The notes beneath the pieces are model-generated. The model was not told where the DNA came from. It did no database searches and was given only the letters and a program-made list of their open reading frames with translations. A program made the position numbers and the translations under genes. Positions 21,291-31,017 of a stretch of 64,000 nucleotides of DNA are shown here, piece after piece. Origin of the DNA: Heterohyrax brucei (Eukaryota > Chordata > Mammalia > Hyracoidea > Procaviidae); assembly GCA_028571685.1 (NCBI GenBank), contig CM053142.1, positions 64,009,296-64,073,295 on the forward strand, given 5' to 3'. Positions within the stretch are counted from its first letter, which is position 1. Every line of letters begins with the position of its first letter.

Positions 21291-21396
21291 ACTTGGGATT
21301 ACAGTCTTGGAATCATTATGGGGCACTTCTGCTTTGTCCTAAAGGGTCATAATGAGTTGGAATTGGCTTGATGGCAACAGAGTTTTATTTTTGGTT
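21291..21396 (+). repeat. AfroSINE 3' half
   Basis: GGATTACAGTCTTGGAATCATTATGGGGCACTTCTGC..AAAGGGTCATAATGAGTTGGAATTGGCTTGATGGCAACAG. The head is missing, giving a 5'-truncated copy abutting an antisense copy. The pair forms an inverted-repeat arrangement. Confidence 0.8.
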
Positions 21397-21439
21397 TCAG
21401 AACATTGAAGTCGTAATTATAAACACTTCATAGCTATTT

Positions 21440-21605
21440 CAACAGCAAACCTGCTACAGACATGATGTGACTTCCACTGTACCAGTGAGGCGCCTGAAGC
21501 TCAGAGAGGTTGGGTAATTTGGCCCAGGCCACACAGGTTCCAGAGCCCATTCATACCCAGCTCTGCCTGCCTCTGACGCTTTTGTTCTTAAACACTGCCG
21601 TGTTG
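21440..21605 (-). repeat. MIR SINE, antisense
   Basis: AGTGAGGCGCCTGAAGCTCAGAGAGGTTGGGTAATTTGGCCCAGGCCACACAGG, CATACCCAGCTCTGCCTGCCTCTGACGC. Good match to the reversed MIR core and head. Confidence 0.75.
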
Positions 21606-22059
21606 CTTCTCTTGGTGAATAGGATGACATGTGAAGAGTGTTTGGCATGCAGTTGGCTGGATCTCAACCTGACATAGCCTGTGGCATTTAGTGAGAGCTT
21701 AGTTGGGGCTTTTTGGGGACCAGAAGAAATGGGGGTGGGAGTAGAGAAGAGACTAGTAAGCCTGGTTCTGTGCTCCCCAGCTTTCATAGGGGGCATCAGC
21801 TATGAGTGCAGGCCCTGGCGTATTTTTGGTAGCAGGCTGATGACTCGTCTCGGAGTACAGAAGGAGGGAGAGAATGAGCAGTGATGCACAGGGACGCAGC
21901 TTGTCTGCAAGTTTGTGAAGTGCTCTGCAGGCGCACAGCCAACCGTGGCCGTCATCACTGAGCACTCTCTAGGTTCTGTGCTGCAGGAAACATTTGAGAA
22001 ATATCATGTAGCTGCCATTCTGCCCATTGGCAGACAGAGGGCCAAACAAACTCACCAAA
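21606..22059. other. Unique host sequence
   Basis: No gene or repeat recognised. Confidence 0.4.
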
Positions 22060-22258
22060 AAATCAAAGCTGTTACCCTTGAGGTGATTCTAAGTCATAGC
22101 AACCTTATATGCAGAGTAGAACTGCCCTATAGGGTTTCCAAGGCTGCAGTTTTATAGAAGCAGACTCCTACATCTTTCTCCCACAGAGCTGCTGGTGGGT
22201 TTGAACTGCTAACCCTTCAGTTATCAGCTGAGCACTTGACTGCCATGACACCAGAACT
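22060..22258 (-). repeat. AfroSINE, long subtype, antisense
   Basis: CAAAGCTGTTACCCTTGAGGTGATTCTAAGTCATAGC, GCAGAGTAGAACTGCCCTATAGGG, GAAGCAGACTCCTAC, GCTGCTGGTGGGTTTGAACTGC, reversed head GCCATGACACCAG. Confidence 0.9.
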
Positions 22259-22498
22259 CACTAGACGTAGGACACACATATGAAATTGTTGGATAGAAGC
22301 AGCTGAGGTCTCTGGGCAGGGCAGTGAGAGGATATTGGAGGGGGGGCCATTGCTGTTGGTGAGTCATCAAGAAGGGCTTCCTGGAGTAGGTGGGAAGCTG
22401 CAGCTGAGGCGTGGGTGGAATGTGACCAGGAGAGAAAAGGGGTAGGGGGTGCTACACAGGAGACATATCAACAGAGAGGGCTTATCCTGAACTCAGGC

Positions 22499-22524
22499 CA
22501 ACAAATAAACAAACAAACAAACAC
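22499..22524. repeat. (AAAC)n simple repeat
   Basis: CAAATAAACAAACAAACAAACAC directly precedes an antisense SINE. In the SINE's own orientation it follows the tail, so it may be an expanded tail remnant. Confidence 0.85.
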
Positions 22525-22640
22525 TTATAGTGACCCCATGTTTGTCAGAATAGGACTGTGTGCCATGGGATTTTCAGTGGCCGTGATCTTTTGCAAGTAC
22601 ATTGCCAGGCCTTTTGGTTAGTAGCCTAGTGCTGAACTGT
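22525..22640 (-). repeat. AfroSINE, second subfamily, antisense
   Basis: CTTATAGTGACCCCATGTTTGTCAGAATAGGACTGTGTGCCATGGGATTTTCAGTGGC, CCAGGCCTTTTGGTTAGTAGCC. The CATGTGTGTCAGAGTAG/GCTCCATAGGGTTTTCA signature separates this subfamily. Also seen at 41,372 and 49,725. Confidence 0.85.
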
Positions 22641-23599
22641 TGGTTCTACGCAGAGGCTATGGATTTAGACCTAGGGTCTGTGTGTTATCCTTTTCCACAT
22701 TGCTCTATTCATGGCATAAGCTAAGTGTCCTACGTTAGCTGCTCAATTAGGAAACCAGTGGCATGTAAGGCTTTGGTACCCTGCCTCCTGGTGGCTCATG
22801 ATCAAAGATAGACAGGCTGATGACCACTTAGGTGGTATGCAGCTTGCAAAGTACTCTGCAAAGCCACGAGTGGGAGACAAGGTTCTGATCCCTGTGTCTC
22901 CCGCTCCTTCCCCTTAACATTGTAGTTACTGCTGGCCTCAGAGCAGAGGGCCCCTCTGCCTGGAGAGACCTTGGACATGGCTGCCTTATCCCTTCCCTCT
23001 GTCCGCCAAGGACGCTCCCAGAGCTGGACTGGGCTTGGGCCCTGCCCCACCCCAAGCAGACTCCCTTTAGAGCTCCCCAAAGGAGCTCATAATCTTAGCT
23101 GACTGTTCTTTCTTTGGGCTTGGCTGACCCTGTTGGCTGGGCAGGAATTGAAAACCTGATTAATCTCTCTGGAACAGTAGGGGAACAGGGGTTTTCTCTC
23201 CCAGGGTTCAGTTTTCTGGAAGTCCCACCCCTGCCACAGAGAGGGCAGGATCAAGACACCCCTTCCCCTTTCAAAGCCCAAAGTGGGCATTAGCACAGCT
23301 CTCTGCAGCTGTCCCTGAGTCCACACAGCCAGCTGTTGCCTGCTGCAGAAGGGCATTGCTGCCACCATCTGTGGCTCGTTCCACTGGTGTGAATTTTGCA
23401 AACAGTCTTTTTAATCTTGTTTATGAACTCAGCATATATTTGCTGCAGGTAGAGTTTTCTGTGCTGATGAAAGGACTTGACTGTAAAGCCAGCAGGTTGG
23501 GTTTTGAAATCTTAGCGTCATTGTGAATCCTTCCTGCAGACTTTTCATCTCCCCTCCTTCTCTTCTTTCCCCTCTCAAGAGGTGAACTAGAATCTTCTC
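22641..23599. other. Unique host sequence
   Basis: No gene recognised. An antisense open frame of 104 codons (23,087-23,401) and others nearby have no domains. AG-rich and C-rich patches are scattered. Confidence 0.4.
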
Positions 23600-23775
23600 T
23601 CATTTTTGCATACTCCTTGCGATTTACAAAACATTCCTCTTCCCACTGTAGGGAAGATGTGTTATCTCCATTTGACAGGTAAGGAAGAGGGAGTTCAGAG
23701 GTAGTAAGTGATCTTCCCAAGGCACACGGTTAGAAGCGGCTGAGTCGAGCCTTGAACCCTCCTCCTGAGTCTTCA
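23600..23775 (-). repeat. MIR SINE, antisense
   Basis: GATGTGTTATCTCCATTTGACAGGTAAGGAAGAGGGAGTTCAGAGG, AAGTGATCTTCCCAAGGCACACGG, GAGCCTTGAACCCTCC. Clear reversed MIR. Confidence 0.8.
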
Positions 23776-24158
23776 TCCATGGCTGTTTGTGGTCTGCACT
23801 CGGCCCCCTGATCTGGCTGGGATGACAGACTCCTTCCCTGGACATCTCTCAGAGTCCCTTTTTCTCCACCCTGGGGACATATCAGACTGAGCCCAGTCTG
23901 CAGCTGCCAGGGGCCAGCCTGCTTTGTGCTGAGTTGTGGCTTGTGGTTTTTGTTTGTTCCCATGTTGCCCTTTGTGAACGTCACTGAGTTATCAGGTCTG
24001 GCTCCTTCTCATTTGCTAGCTAGCAAAACTGAAACCCTAGTAATATTCTTCCCAGAACGTGATGCCAGGTCTTCCACATGTTATAGAGAGAGACCACACT
24101 GGGAACTGAGGTTTCTGAATTTAGCCCTTGAAGCCAACCCATCTTTTATTTCCTTTTC
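23776..24158. other. Unique host sequence
   Basis: No gene or repeat recognised before the very short SINE-tail insertion that follows. Confidence 0.4.
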
Positions 24159-24171
24159 TTAGGTAAAGTTA

Positions 24172-24215
24172 GGGTCACCATGAGTCGGATCTGACTTGAC
24201 GGCACTTGGCTGGCT
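24172..24215 (+). repeat. Tail-only AfroSINE/RTE insertion (44 bp) with 13-bp duplication
   Basis: The insert is only the last 44 bp of the SINE/RTE 3' end (GGGTCACCATGAGTCGGATC..GACGGCACTTGGCTGGCT). It is flanked by TTAGGTAAAGTTA at 24,159-24,171 and 24,216-24,228, an exact 13-bp duplication. That combination shows it arrived as its own severely 5'-truncated retrotransposition event and is not a deletion remnant. Confidence 0.85.
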
Positions 24216-24228
24216 TTAGGTAAAGTTA

Positions 24229-25554
24229 CATGCATGCCCTCGTGTCCCCACTCATAATGGATTACCACTTCAGACCCCAGTCCTTAGTGGGATGGTGTGA
24301 GGATGCATTGAGAGAAGGCAGCAGTCAGTGTCCATTTCAACAGCAGCAGCAGCAGACACTTTGCTCCTGTTGAGTGCTGGCACCCAGGACCTACTAGCCC
24401 TTGGCCTGCAGGCTGTGTGGAGGGAATCTTGGTTGATGGTGTGAATGCTCTCTCATGACTGTGCAGCACCTTCATCCCCAAGGTTTTTCTTTGCTGTTCC
24501 TTCTCTCCGGTCTCCCAAAACCACGATATCCCCAGAGGAGTGTAAGGGAGCTGTCTCTTCTACCCAGAGAGGGAGGACTGTCCACCAGCCCCCCAGCGAT
24601 CAAAGATATGGCTGGAATTAGACCTGGGGACTCCTGATTTGTCCCCTGATTTGTCCCCTGTTCCCGCCTTCTGCCTTCTAGACCTGGCACCCATCATCTT
24701 GGGAGGAAAGAGATGGAGCAGCTCTCTCCTTTGTGACAAAGAAGGAGAAATATGAGGCCCACAGGGGTGCTGGGATGGGGAGTGGTCACAGGGGCTGTGT
24801 CTGCCTTCGTATCCTCCTCTCAGGGAACTCTGGCAGGTGTCTGTCTGGGACATAGACCCTGTCCCAGCTGAGGTCTGCCTCTAAGCTGCTTCCTGACTCA
24901 TGTTCCTTGTCTGTGGAAGACACACACTTGTGCAGAGAACAGCCTCCCACCCCTTGTGGGTCTGCTTTTGGTGAAATTTTTGTCCTTGTTAATATGATCG
25001 TCATTGTGTCTGTGTCCCCTCTTCCCCAGCCCTGTGGGTGAGGAGGTGTCTGCCACAGTAATCACCTTGTTCACAGCTCTACCCCCTGAGTCTGACACCA
25101 GCAAACAGGCTCAAAGAGAGAGGGGCTCTTTTTTTTTTTTTTTTGCCTTTTGAGTAGCAGTAGCAGCAACTTTTCATCTCTTCACCAGCTCTGCTGAGCT
25201 TTCATTTGATCTGAACTGGGTAGAGGTTGGTTGCCTAGGTCAGCACAGACCATGCATTGCTGGGGCTGAAACCCAGGCATCCTGATTCCTAGTCAGCTGC
25301 CCTGGACTCAGCCGGTTTGGATGGTCAGTGAGATCTCTGGGTGGTGTCAAGAGCCTCTCATGGGGTGGGGGCCAAGGAGAAGATGAGGAAGTGCTGAGAG
25401 TGGGTGAGGAAATGTGGAAAACAGCTGGGGGGTTGGAAATTTTGAAGTGGAATGAAGACAAAAGAACCCTGGACTATAGGCTAAGAAGAGGGAGGGTGTC
25501 CCCAAGATCATAGGTAAAGAGAAGAGGTCTGAAAAAGTGGAGTCAAGTATTATT
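24229..25554. other. Unique host sequence with simple repeats
   Basis: No gene recognised. It contains a short CAG run (about 24,341-24,356), a direct repeat of TGATTTGTCCCC at about 24,634-24,657, and a T run (25,129-25,144) followed by AGTAGCAGTAGCAGCAAC. Open frames overlap and lack domains. Confidence 0.4.
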
Positions 25555-25790
25555 ACCTTATTTAGTACTCCTGCCCTTGTAACTCTTATTTTCCTTTTAT
25601 CTTTTCATCATGGAAATTTTTAAACCTGCACCAAAATAGACTAGCGTAATGAACCCTCGTGTAACAATCACCCAGCTCCAATGTTCTGCTGTTCCTTTAT
25701 TTCTTCGACTCTTCGTCTCCCGCTTTTTTACCCCCTAGATTATTTGAAAGTATACCCTAGGCATCTTCTCTTCAGCCCTAGCTACTTTGA
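25555..25790 (-). repeat. L1ME-type LINE fragment, antisense
   Basis: ATGGAAATTTTTAAACCTGCACCAAAATAGACTAGCGTAATGAACCCTCGTGTAACAATCACCCAGC is characteristic of the L1ME 3' UTR, followed by ATTATTTGAAAGTATACCCTAGGCATC. Old and 5'-truncated. Confidence 0.7.
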
Positions 25791-25837
25791 GAGCTCTTTA
25801 AGGAATGTGTTTGGATTTAGAGAGCCTAGGGTCGCTG

Positions 25838-25997
25838 TGGGAAACCTTAGTGGTGTGGCTGTTCAGAGCTACTGCTGCTAACCAAAAGGTTGGTAGTTCA
25901 GATCCACCAGGTGCTCCTTGGAAACTCTATGGGGCAGTTCTCCACTCTCCTGTAGGGTTGCTGTGAGTCAGAATTGACTTGAAGGCAATGGGTAAGT
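25838..25997 (+). repeat. AfroSINE
   Basis: GGGAAACCTTAGTGGTGTGG head, GCTGCTAACCAAAAGGTTGGTAGTTCAGATCCACCAGG, GGGCAGTTCTCCACTCTCCTGTAGGG, tail GAATTGACTTGAAGGCAATGGG. Confidence 0.92.
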
Positions 25998-26102
25998 GGC
26001 ACACAGGGTGGGAAAGTGTCTAGAGAAGGAGCCCTGGCAGGGTCCTGATGATGTGAAAAATGGACAGTCCAGGAACAGCCACTACCCTTGCTGCCCAGCG
26101 TC

Positions 26103-26235
26103 TCTACTGTCGTATGCCATCGAGTCAGTTCTGACTCACACAACCCATAGGACAGACTAGAACTGCCGCATAGGGTTTCCTAGGCTGGAATCTTTAGGAG
26201 AGCAGTTCACCAGCTCCTTGTGCCGCTAGAGAATA
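26103..26235 (-). repeat. AfroSINE, antisense, shortened
   Basis: CTACTGTCGTATGCCATCGAGTCAGTTCTGACTC, GGACAGACTAGAACTGCCGCATAGGG, GAGAGCAGTTCACCAGC. The reversed tRNA-like head is reduced to GTGCCGCTAGAG. Confidence 0.85.
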
Positions 26236-26254
26236 CCAGTTGTTACTAGTTGCT

Positions 26255-26440
26255 GTGAGGATCCTGTGAGCAGGATTCTGCTGTCATGCCCATCTTAGGA
26301 ACGTGGAACCTGGCTCGGAGAGGCTAGGTAAGTTGTTCAAGCTCACACAGGTAGGCACTGAAGGAGCCCGGAATTTGAATTCAGATCTCAGGACTCCAAA
26401 GCCCTTGTTCTGGTCTGTTGTTATACTGCCTTTTAGAGGT
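26255..26440 (-). repeat. MIR SINE, antisense
   Basis: TCCTGTGAGCAGGATTCTGCTGTCATGCCCATCTTAGGAACGTGGAACC, AGGCTAGGTAAGTTGTTCAAGCTCACACAGG, GGAATTTGAATTCAGATC, TTGTTATACTGCC. Near full length, and its end marks the upstream limit of the NUB1 retrocopy. Confidence 0.8.
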
Positions 26441-27106
26441 GCTAAGACAGGCAAATGTGGAACACAGGATGGCACGAAAGAAATATCTTCAAGTAGAATT
26501 GACCGAGTTTTTTAAGGGAGGACAGAATTTACCTGTGGAAATTTCCATGTATAGATGAAAATAAAGGGGTTGATTTGGCATGGAAGTCAGGGAACCCCGA
26601 ATATGATGTACAGTTTGTTGATGACTGAGGATTATCAGGAAGGTGTCAGAGTGGTCTGTGTTGTGACATGATGCTGCACTTGGAAGAACGTTGCTATGAA
26701 ATACTCTGATCAACTAGGATATGGTGGAAATGAGGTAGAAAAAATAATAGAAGAAATACAGCGCAAAGCAGTTGAAGGTGGAATAGGAAACAGAAGTTTT
26801 TAAAACAGTAGGAATTGCTACAATAAAGATATTTTTACCTCCAAGACTAATGGGAGACAGAAGAAACTTGGAGACTTGATTGCATATCACAGGCAAGGAA
26901 GTGAGTTCCACAATAGCTGAAATCTTTGCATTCTAAGAAAATTATATCAGAATTGTCATAAATAAAAACCAGCTTCAACTAGGGAAAACACCAGGAAGAG
27001 CCAGGAGTGACACACAGTATGAGGGGCTTTGGTGCTTGGACTAAAACAGTCTGAATGATTTGAAGAAGAGCTGGCAGGTCGAGGAAGAACAAAGTGAAGC
27101 TGAACA

Positions 27107-27285
27107 GAAAGGGAGGGAGGGAAGGGGGAAAAGGAAGGAGAGGGAGGAGGGAAGGGGAGGAGGGAAGGAAGAGGGAAGGGGAGGGGATAAGGGGAGGGCA
27201 GGGGAGGAGGGGAGAGGAGAGGAGGGGAGAAAAGGGGAGGGGAGAAAAGGGGAGGGGAGGAGGGAAGAAAGGAAGGAAGAATAGA
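27107..27285. repeat. (GGGGA/GGAAA)n purine microsatellite inside the NUB1 pseudogene
   Basis: About 180 bp of almost pure G/A on the sense strand. On either side the pseudogene is recognisable: EEQSEAEQK before it, then GLKILAERAE after it. In the parent protein these are joined by a short Lys/Glu-rich stretch, so the repeat grew from purine-rich coding sequence. The tract yields Gly/Glu/Lys/Arg-only open frames in all sense phases, which are artefacts. Confidence 0.9.
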
Positions 27286-27603
27286 GGACTGAAAATACTG
27301 GCTGAGAGAGCGGAGATGGTGATGGATCCAGATAGCGCACCTTACTTAAACAGAGCCAAGCAGACAGTCAGATCAATCAAGATTCCTCTTGTCAGAGAGA
27401 AAAGCCCTTGTGTGTTAAAAGAAAGGCACAGATTTCTTGAAAAGAAGAGAGTATGGAATAGCGCTGCTGTGTCTGCTGGATGCTGACAGATGTTTCTGTA
27501 GGTGCTGCAGAGAGCTGCTGGACACAGTAGATAATTCTGCATTCTGCAGCGGTGGTGTGTGTTGCTGCCTCTGCTAGGAGCAACTGGGATGCCTTGGTGA
27601 TGC

Positions 27604-27620
27604 AGGAAAAAAAAAAAAAA
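27604..27620. repeat. Poly(A) run inside the NUB1 pseudogene
   Basis: A run of about 17 A where the parent codes for a Glu-Lys-Lys segment (GDAGK before, LNLVQKCF after). It is an expanded coding A tract and not the 3' poly(A) tail of the retrocopy. Confidence 0.75.
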
Positions 27621-27830
27621 ATTAAACTTGGTCCAGAAATGCTTTAAGAATTGCTATGGAGAAAATCATGAGAGCCTGGTCCACATAGAAGGAAACTGCA
27701 GTGAAGGGAAGATATTTTTCTTAAGATTTTACTAGCTTCAAGGTAACTGGAAATATCAGAGTTGAAATGGTGAAGAGGCTTGCAAGTATCTAATAGATAC
27801 TCTTTAAAGTAGCTCTTTAAAGAACTACTA

Positions 27831-28379
27831 GATCTGACAGTTAAGTCCACAAACTTAATTGTTCTAAGTGCTACATACCTCACTGCTGAATATCACTGTG
27901 GTCACCTTTGAAGTTCTCCCCATACTCCCCTTGGGAAGCTATGGGCCGACGGCAGCACCTAGTCCATCCTTCAAAGCAATTGGGAACTCTTTCTGGAATG
28001 GCCATTGCTCATGGTGGCATGGTGGCAAGTTCGTGAACTTAATTGCATAGTTCTGTGTGAGGGAGTTTTTAGCCAGTAAATAAATAAGTGTGTTGGAATA
28101 CCCTCCCTACTCACCTGATCTGGCCACCAGTGACTCTTTTCTTTACCTGAAGGTAAAGGAAATATTGAAAGGAAGGCATTTTAATGACATTCATGACAGC
28201 TTTGATGGCCATTCCAGAAAAAGAGGTCCAAAATTACTTTGACAGGTAGACTATGCATTGCTATCAGTGCATGGCTTCCCAAGGGGAGTACCTTGAAGGT
28301 GACCATAGTGATATTCAGCAGTGAGGTATGTAGCGCTTTTACTAGGATGACTTTGTGAATTTAATCGGCAGTCCTCATA
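27831..28379. mobile_element. Mariner DNA transposon, inverted composite (two 3' ends outward)
   Basis: A Tc1/mariner insertion in the NUB1 pseudogene, with TA at the joins (27,829-27,830 and 28,378-28,381). The left arm (27,831-28,047) is antisense and translates to FEGWTRCCRRPIASQGEY and FKGDHSDIQQ. It runs from the transposase end to a 5'-type terminal repeat (TTCGTGAACTTAATTGC, about 28,032). The right arm (28,048-28,379) is sense: VREFLASK, then YSPDLATSD (compare mariner PPYSPDLAPSD), LKVKEILKGRHFNDIHD and the 3' terminal repeat. Both outer ends are therefore 3' ends. The N-terminal and catalytic core parts of transposase are absent, and stops occur in both arms. Hsmar2-like by memory. 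Confidence 0.85.
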
Positions 28380-29081
28380 TACATCATTCCATCAAAAGTT
28401 CATAATTTGTTGCAGCAGAGATTTACAGCACAGGAAGTCCCATTGGGCCTGAAGGTATGTGATGGGAACATGAATCATGCAGCTACTCAAATCACCAACC
28501 ACAGAGAGGAAGTGGCCCAAAAAAAGAGGGAAAAGAGAAGAAAAGGCACCACTTGGAGAACATCAGCTCTCTGAAAGGGATGGGCTACTGCATACATGCA
28601 GCCAAGCACATCCTTTGTCAGGCTAGTGGGAATCTGGATGGAGCCCTGAGGCTTCTTCCCAGTAACCTGCAGATGTGGTAGCTAAATGATTCAGATCCTG
28701 AGACCAGCAGCCCCCAGGAAAGTCTTTCCTAGGCAAACATTACCCAGCTGGTGTACATGGGCTCTGAATCTGTTGCTGCACTGACGTTATTCAGGGGAAA
28801 CGGTCAGCAGGCAGCTCAGAACCGTGTGCACAGTGGTGGATGGCTTCCAGCTTGACCAGTGGCTCTCCCTGAAGATGTTCCATCAGCTTCATCCGCATCT
28901 CCTTCCAGTTCTGCAGGTACTGCTAGTGCCTTAGCACGTGACAACATGGAAACAGTTCATGAAATATTGGATGATAGTCTAGAACATGAAGATTATCTTG
29001 ACTCACCTCTGAAAGATGAAGAAATTGTTACTGCAGAGTACTTATGTAGGCAATACAGAGTCCACAACAAAGAAAAACTGA

Positions 29082-30266
29082 ATAAGGCACAGAAAAGTAC
29101 ATACTAGTTTCTGCCTTTAAGTTGTATCATTATGAACAGCGCCCCCGCCCCCCGCCCCGTCCCACCCCAAGTTAGGCAAAAGCTTGGCTTAGAGTCTGGG
29201 CTCTTAGTGGTTTTGGGGGAAAGTCCAGTCTTCTGGCTGGGAGAGAGTCTCCCTTGTTTGTTAAAAAAAGGCTTGTGTTCTGGCTTATAAGGGATACTTT
29301 ACTGTCATCTCTTTACTAACCCAGGTGGATTCATGGCATCTTTGAGGCTTCCTCATCTCCATGTGACTGGGTTGGGTGGACTCCCTATTCATAACCTGTT
29401 GGAGTTGGGGGCTAGCAGTACCTTTTTTTTACCTGCAGTATCAGTGATGGGAACTGGAGATGGAGAGGAGGCTCCAGGCTTCCTGACACGAGTTATCTCT
29501 CAAGTATGGAGGGTTGTGCCCTGCGCACCGCCAGCCTTCAGAGAACCAGGTCTAAGTCCTGAGGCTGCTTTACGTGTCTTGGAATTGGTCTGATGAATTT
29601 CCTCACTAGCAAGTGCAGCTGCAGCCAGCTGCAGCCTTCGCTGAGAGCAACAGCCTTTCCCCTTTCATGGCCTCCCAGGCATCTTGCCTTCCTACTTCTC
29701 TGCTCCGTTGGGACTCAACCATCTACACTGGCTGGGAATCTCCTACACAGGAAGGAGATAATCCTGCTACCTTTTGGAGCTTCAGGTGATGCTGTGCTTT
29801 TTTCTTGCCACCTGGCAAGGAGAAGCTGGAGTCAGTGGGGCCATTCTCCTGCTGTCCCACAGACTGTTTTGAATGTTACCCTCTTGAGAAGCTAATGGTC
29901 AGGCAGCTACTGGCCCACAGATGCTGGTGGAAACAGGACTTTATGATTTAGTGAGCAGCATGCACGTTGACACATTTGTGTCAGTTCCCTGTGTCCTGTG
30001 CCACGTGATAGGCCCAGATGACCCTTGCACACATGGTGAGTTTTACTGCAGAAGAGGAACACTGAGTTTGGGGAAATGTATTGATTTACAGCAGGCAGTA
30101 AGCAAGAATACTCGACCTAGAAAGAGACTACCTTGGCTCTCAACATCACTGTCTGCAAACATAACCCTCAGAAATGAGCCATGTTAAAAAGGGATTGGGA
30201 CTTGCATTTGTGACACCCTCAGCAAGACAGGAACAGTCTCAACAACTTTCTTATTTTCTATACATC
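29082..30266 (+). pseudogene. Possible 3' UTR part of the NUB1 retrocopy
   Basis: Repeat-free sequence directly after the ancestral NUB1 stop and up to the next AfroSINE, which could represent the parent's 3' UTR. A C-rich low-complexity patch lies at 29,140-29,172. No AATAAA signal or poly(A) tail is visible at the end, so this may equally be unique host DNA. Open frames at 29,333-29,895 carry no recognised domain. Confidence 0.3.
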
Positions 30267-30465
30267 CCTGGTTCTGCTGGGTGGTCCATTGAAGCGCTCA
30301 GCTGCTACCTAACAGGTTGGAGGTTCAAATCTACCTGTGGAGCCTTGGAAGAAAGACCTGTTGAGCTCCCTCTAAGAAATCAGCCTTTGAAAACCCTATA
30401 GATCCCAGCTCTGTACTCTGACACACATGGGGTCACCCTGAGACAGAGGGCACTCAATGGCAACT
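30267..30465 (+). repeat. AfroSINE, long subtype, diverged
   Basis: TCCCTGGTTCTGCTGGGTGG head, AGCTGCTACCTAACAGGTTGGAGGTTCAAATC, extra segment, AAAACCCTATAGATCCCAGCTCTGTACTC, tail ACTCAATGGCAACTG. Old copy. Confidence 0.8.
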
Positions 30466-31017
30466 GCTCACATGTCCACAGGCCTTTGTGAAGGAGGCTC
30501 TGGCTCTGCCCCAGGGACTTTCTCCCCCTTGGGTTCCCGGTCACCCACCTTCCCAGCTCTCCCACTCTGGTGTAGCCCGTTTCCTCAGGCTCAGTCTTCA
30601 CCCCTCATTTTGCTCTGCCCTGATGGATTAACCCATTGTGTGATCTGTTCCTTACTTATGAATTCTTTGTCCCCCTCAGTTTCTCTTCCAGTTGAGACAG
30701 TAAATGCAGATGTCAACAGATAATCCCTGTCTGTTGAGCAGAGGAAGGAGGGCAAGGCACAAAGACACAGAACAAAACAAAGGCAAGAGCAAGTCAGAGA
30801 GGCCCTGAGGATGATGGAAATAGCCTGGCCAGTGACAGGATACAGGCCAGGCAAGAACTAGAGACCTAATTTGTGTCAGACTTTATGGAAGAAGCAGTGG
30901 GGAGACGACTGAAGTGGGAAACATGGATATGGTTTCAGAGTTAGGACGTGATACAGCCTTGAAAGCCAGGCTGAGGTATGTGCGCTTGATGCTGTGGTGG
31001 CCCAGGGGAGCTTTGGG
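30466..31017. other. Unique host sequence
   Basis: No gene or repeat recognised. Sense and antisense open frames overlap and carry no domain. Confidence 0.4.

Larger units (their letters stand above)
26441..29110 (+). pseudogene. NUB1: NUB1 processed pseudogene (NEDD8 ultimate buster 1)
   Basis: Intronless, decayed copy of the mRNA for NUB1, the adaptor that sends NEDD8 and FAT10 conjugates to the proteasome. Colinear pieces, compared with human NUB1 from memory: MARKKYLQVELTEFF from an ATG at 26,469; REDRIYLWKFPCIDENKG; KYSDQLGYGGNEVEKIIEEI; GLKILAERAEMVMDPD (about 27,283); [20 protein letters not shown]; the UBA part (MGYCIHAAKH, QASGNLDGALRLL); and the acidic C-terminus (DYLDSPLKDEEIVTAEY). 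The original stop fits TGA at 29,079-29,081 after a TTKKN-like end. Many in-frame stops and frame changes are present, for example stops inside the UBA stretch (about 28,680) and frame shifts in the first 150 codons. About 105 bp at 26,587-26,690 have no NUB1 match. It is interrupted by a mariner and by a purine microsatellite. The parent 3' UTR may continue to about 30,260. It is not a functional gene. Confidence 0.9.

Noticed and set aside
27060-27486. Long sense open frames rich in Gly, Glu, Lys and Arg, looking like a low-complexity charged protein
   Set aside because: They are the translation of the purine microsatellite within the NUB1 pseudogene. All sense phases stay open only because G/A repeats lack stop codons.
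28859-29107. An 82-codon frame with an acidic, protein-like sequence, first taken as a small gene
   Set aside because: It is the C-terminal end of NUB1 in a decayed retrocopy. Upstream sequence continues NUB1 in other frames with stops, and the ancestral stop lies in a different frame.
29135-29175. C-rich, CpG-containing patch that could be part of a CpG island or promoter
   Set aside because: Only about 40 bp, low complexity, and located just after a pseudogene stop codon. No island-length CpG enrichment.
30267-30465. Diverged AfroSINE considered as the end of the NUB1 retrocopy including its poly(A) tail
   Set aside because: The SINE has its own head and tail, and no poly(A) tract precedes it, so it does not define the retrocopy's end.
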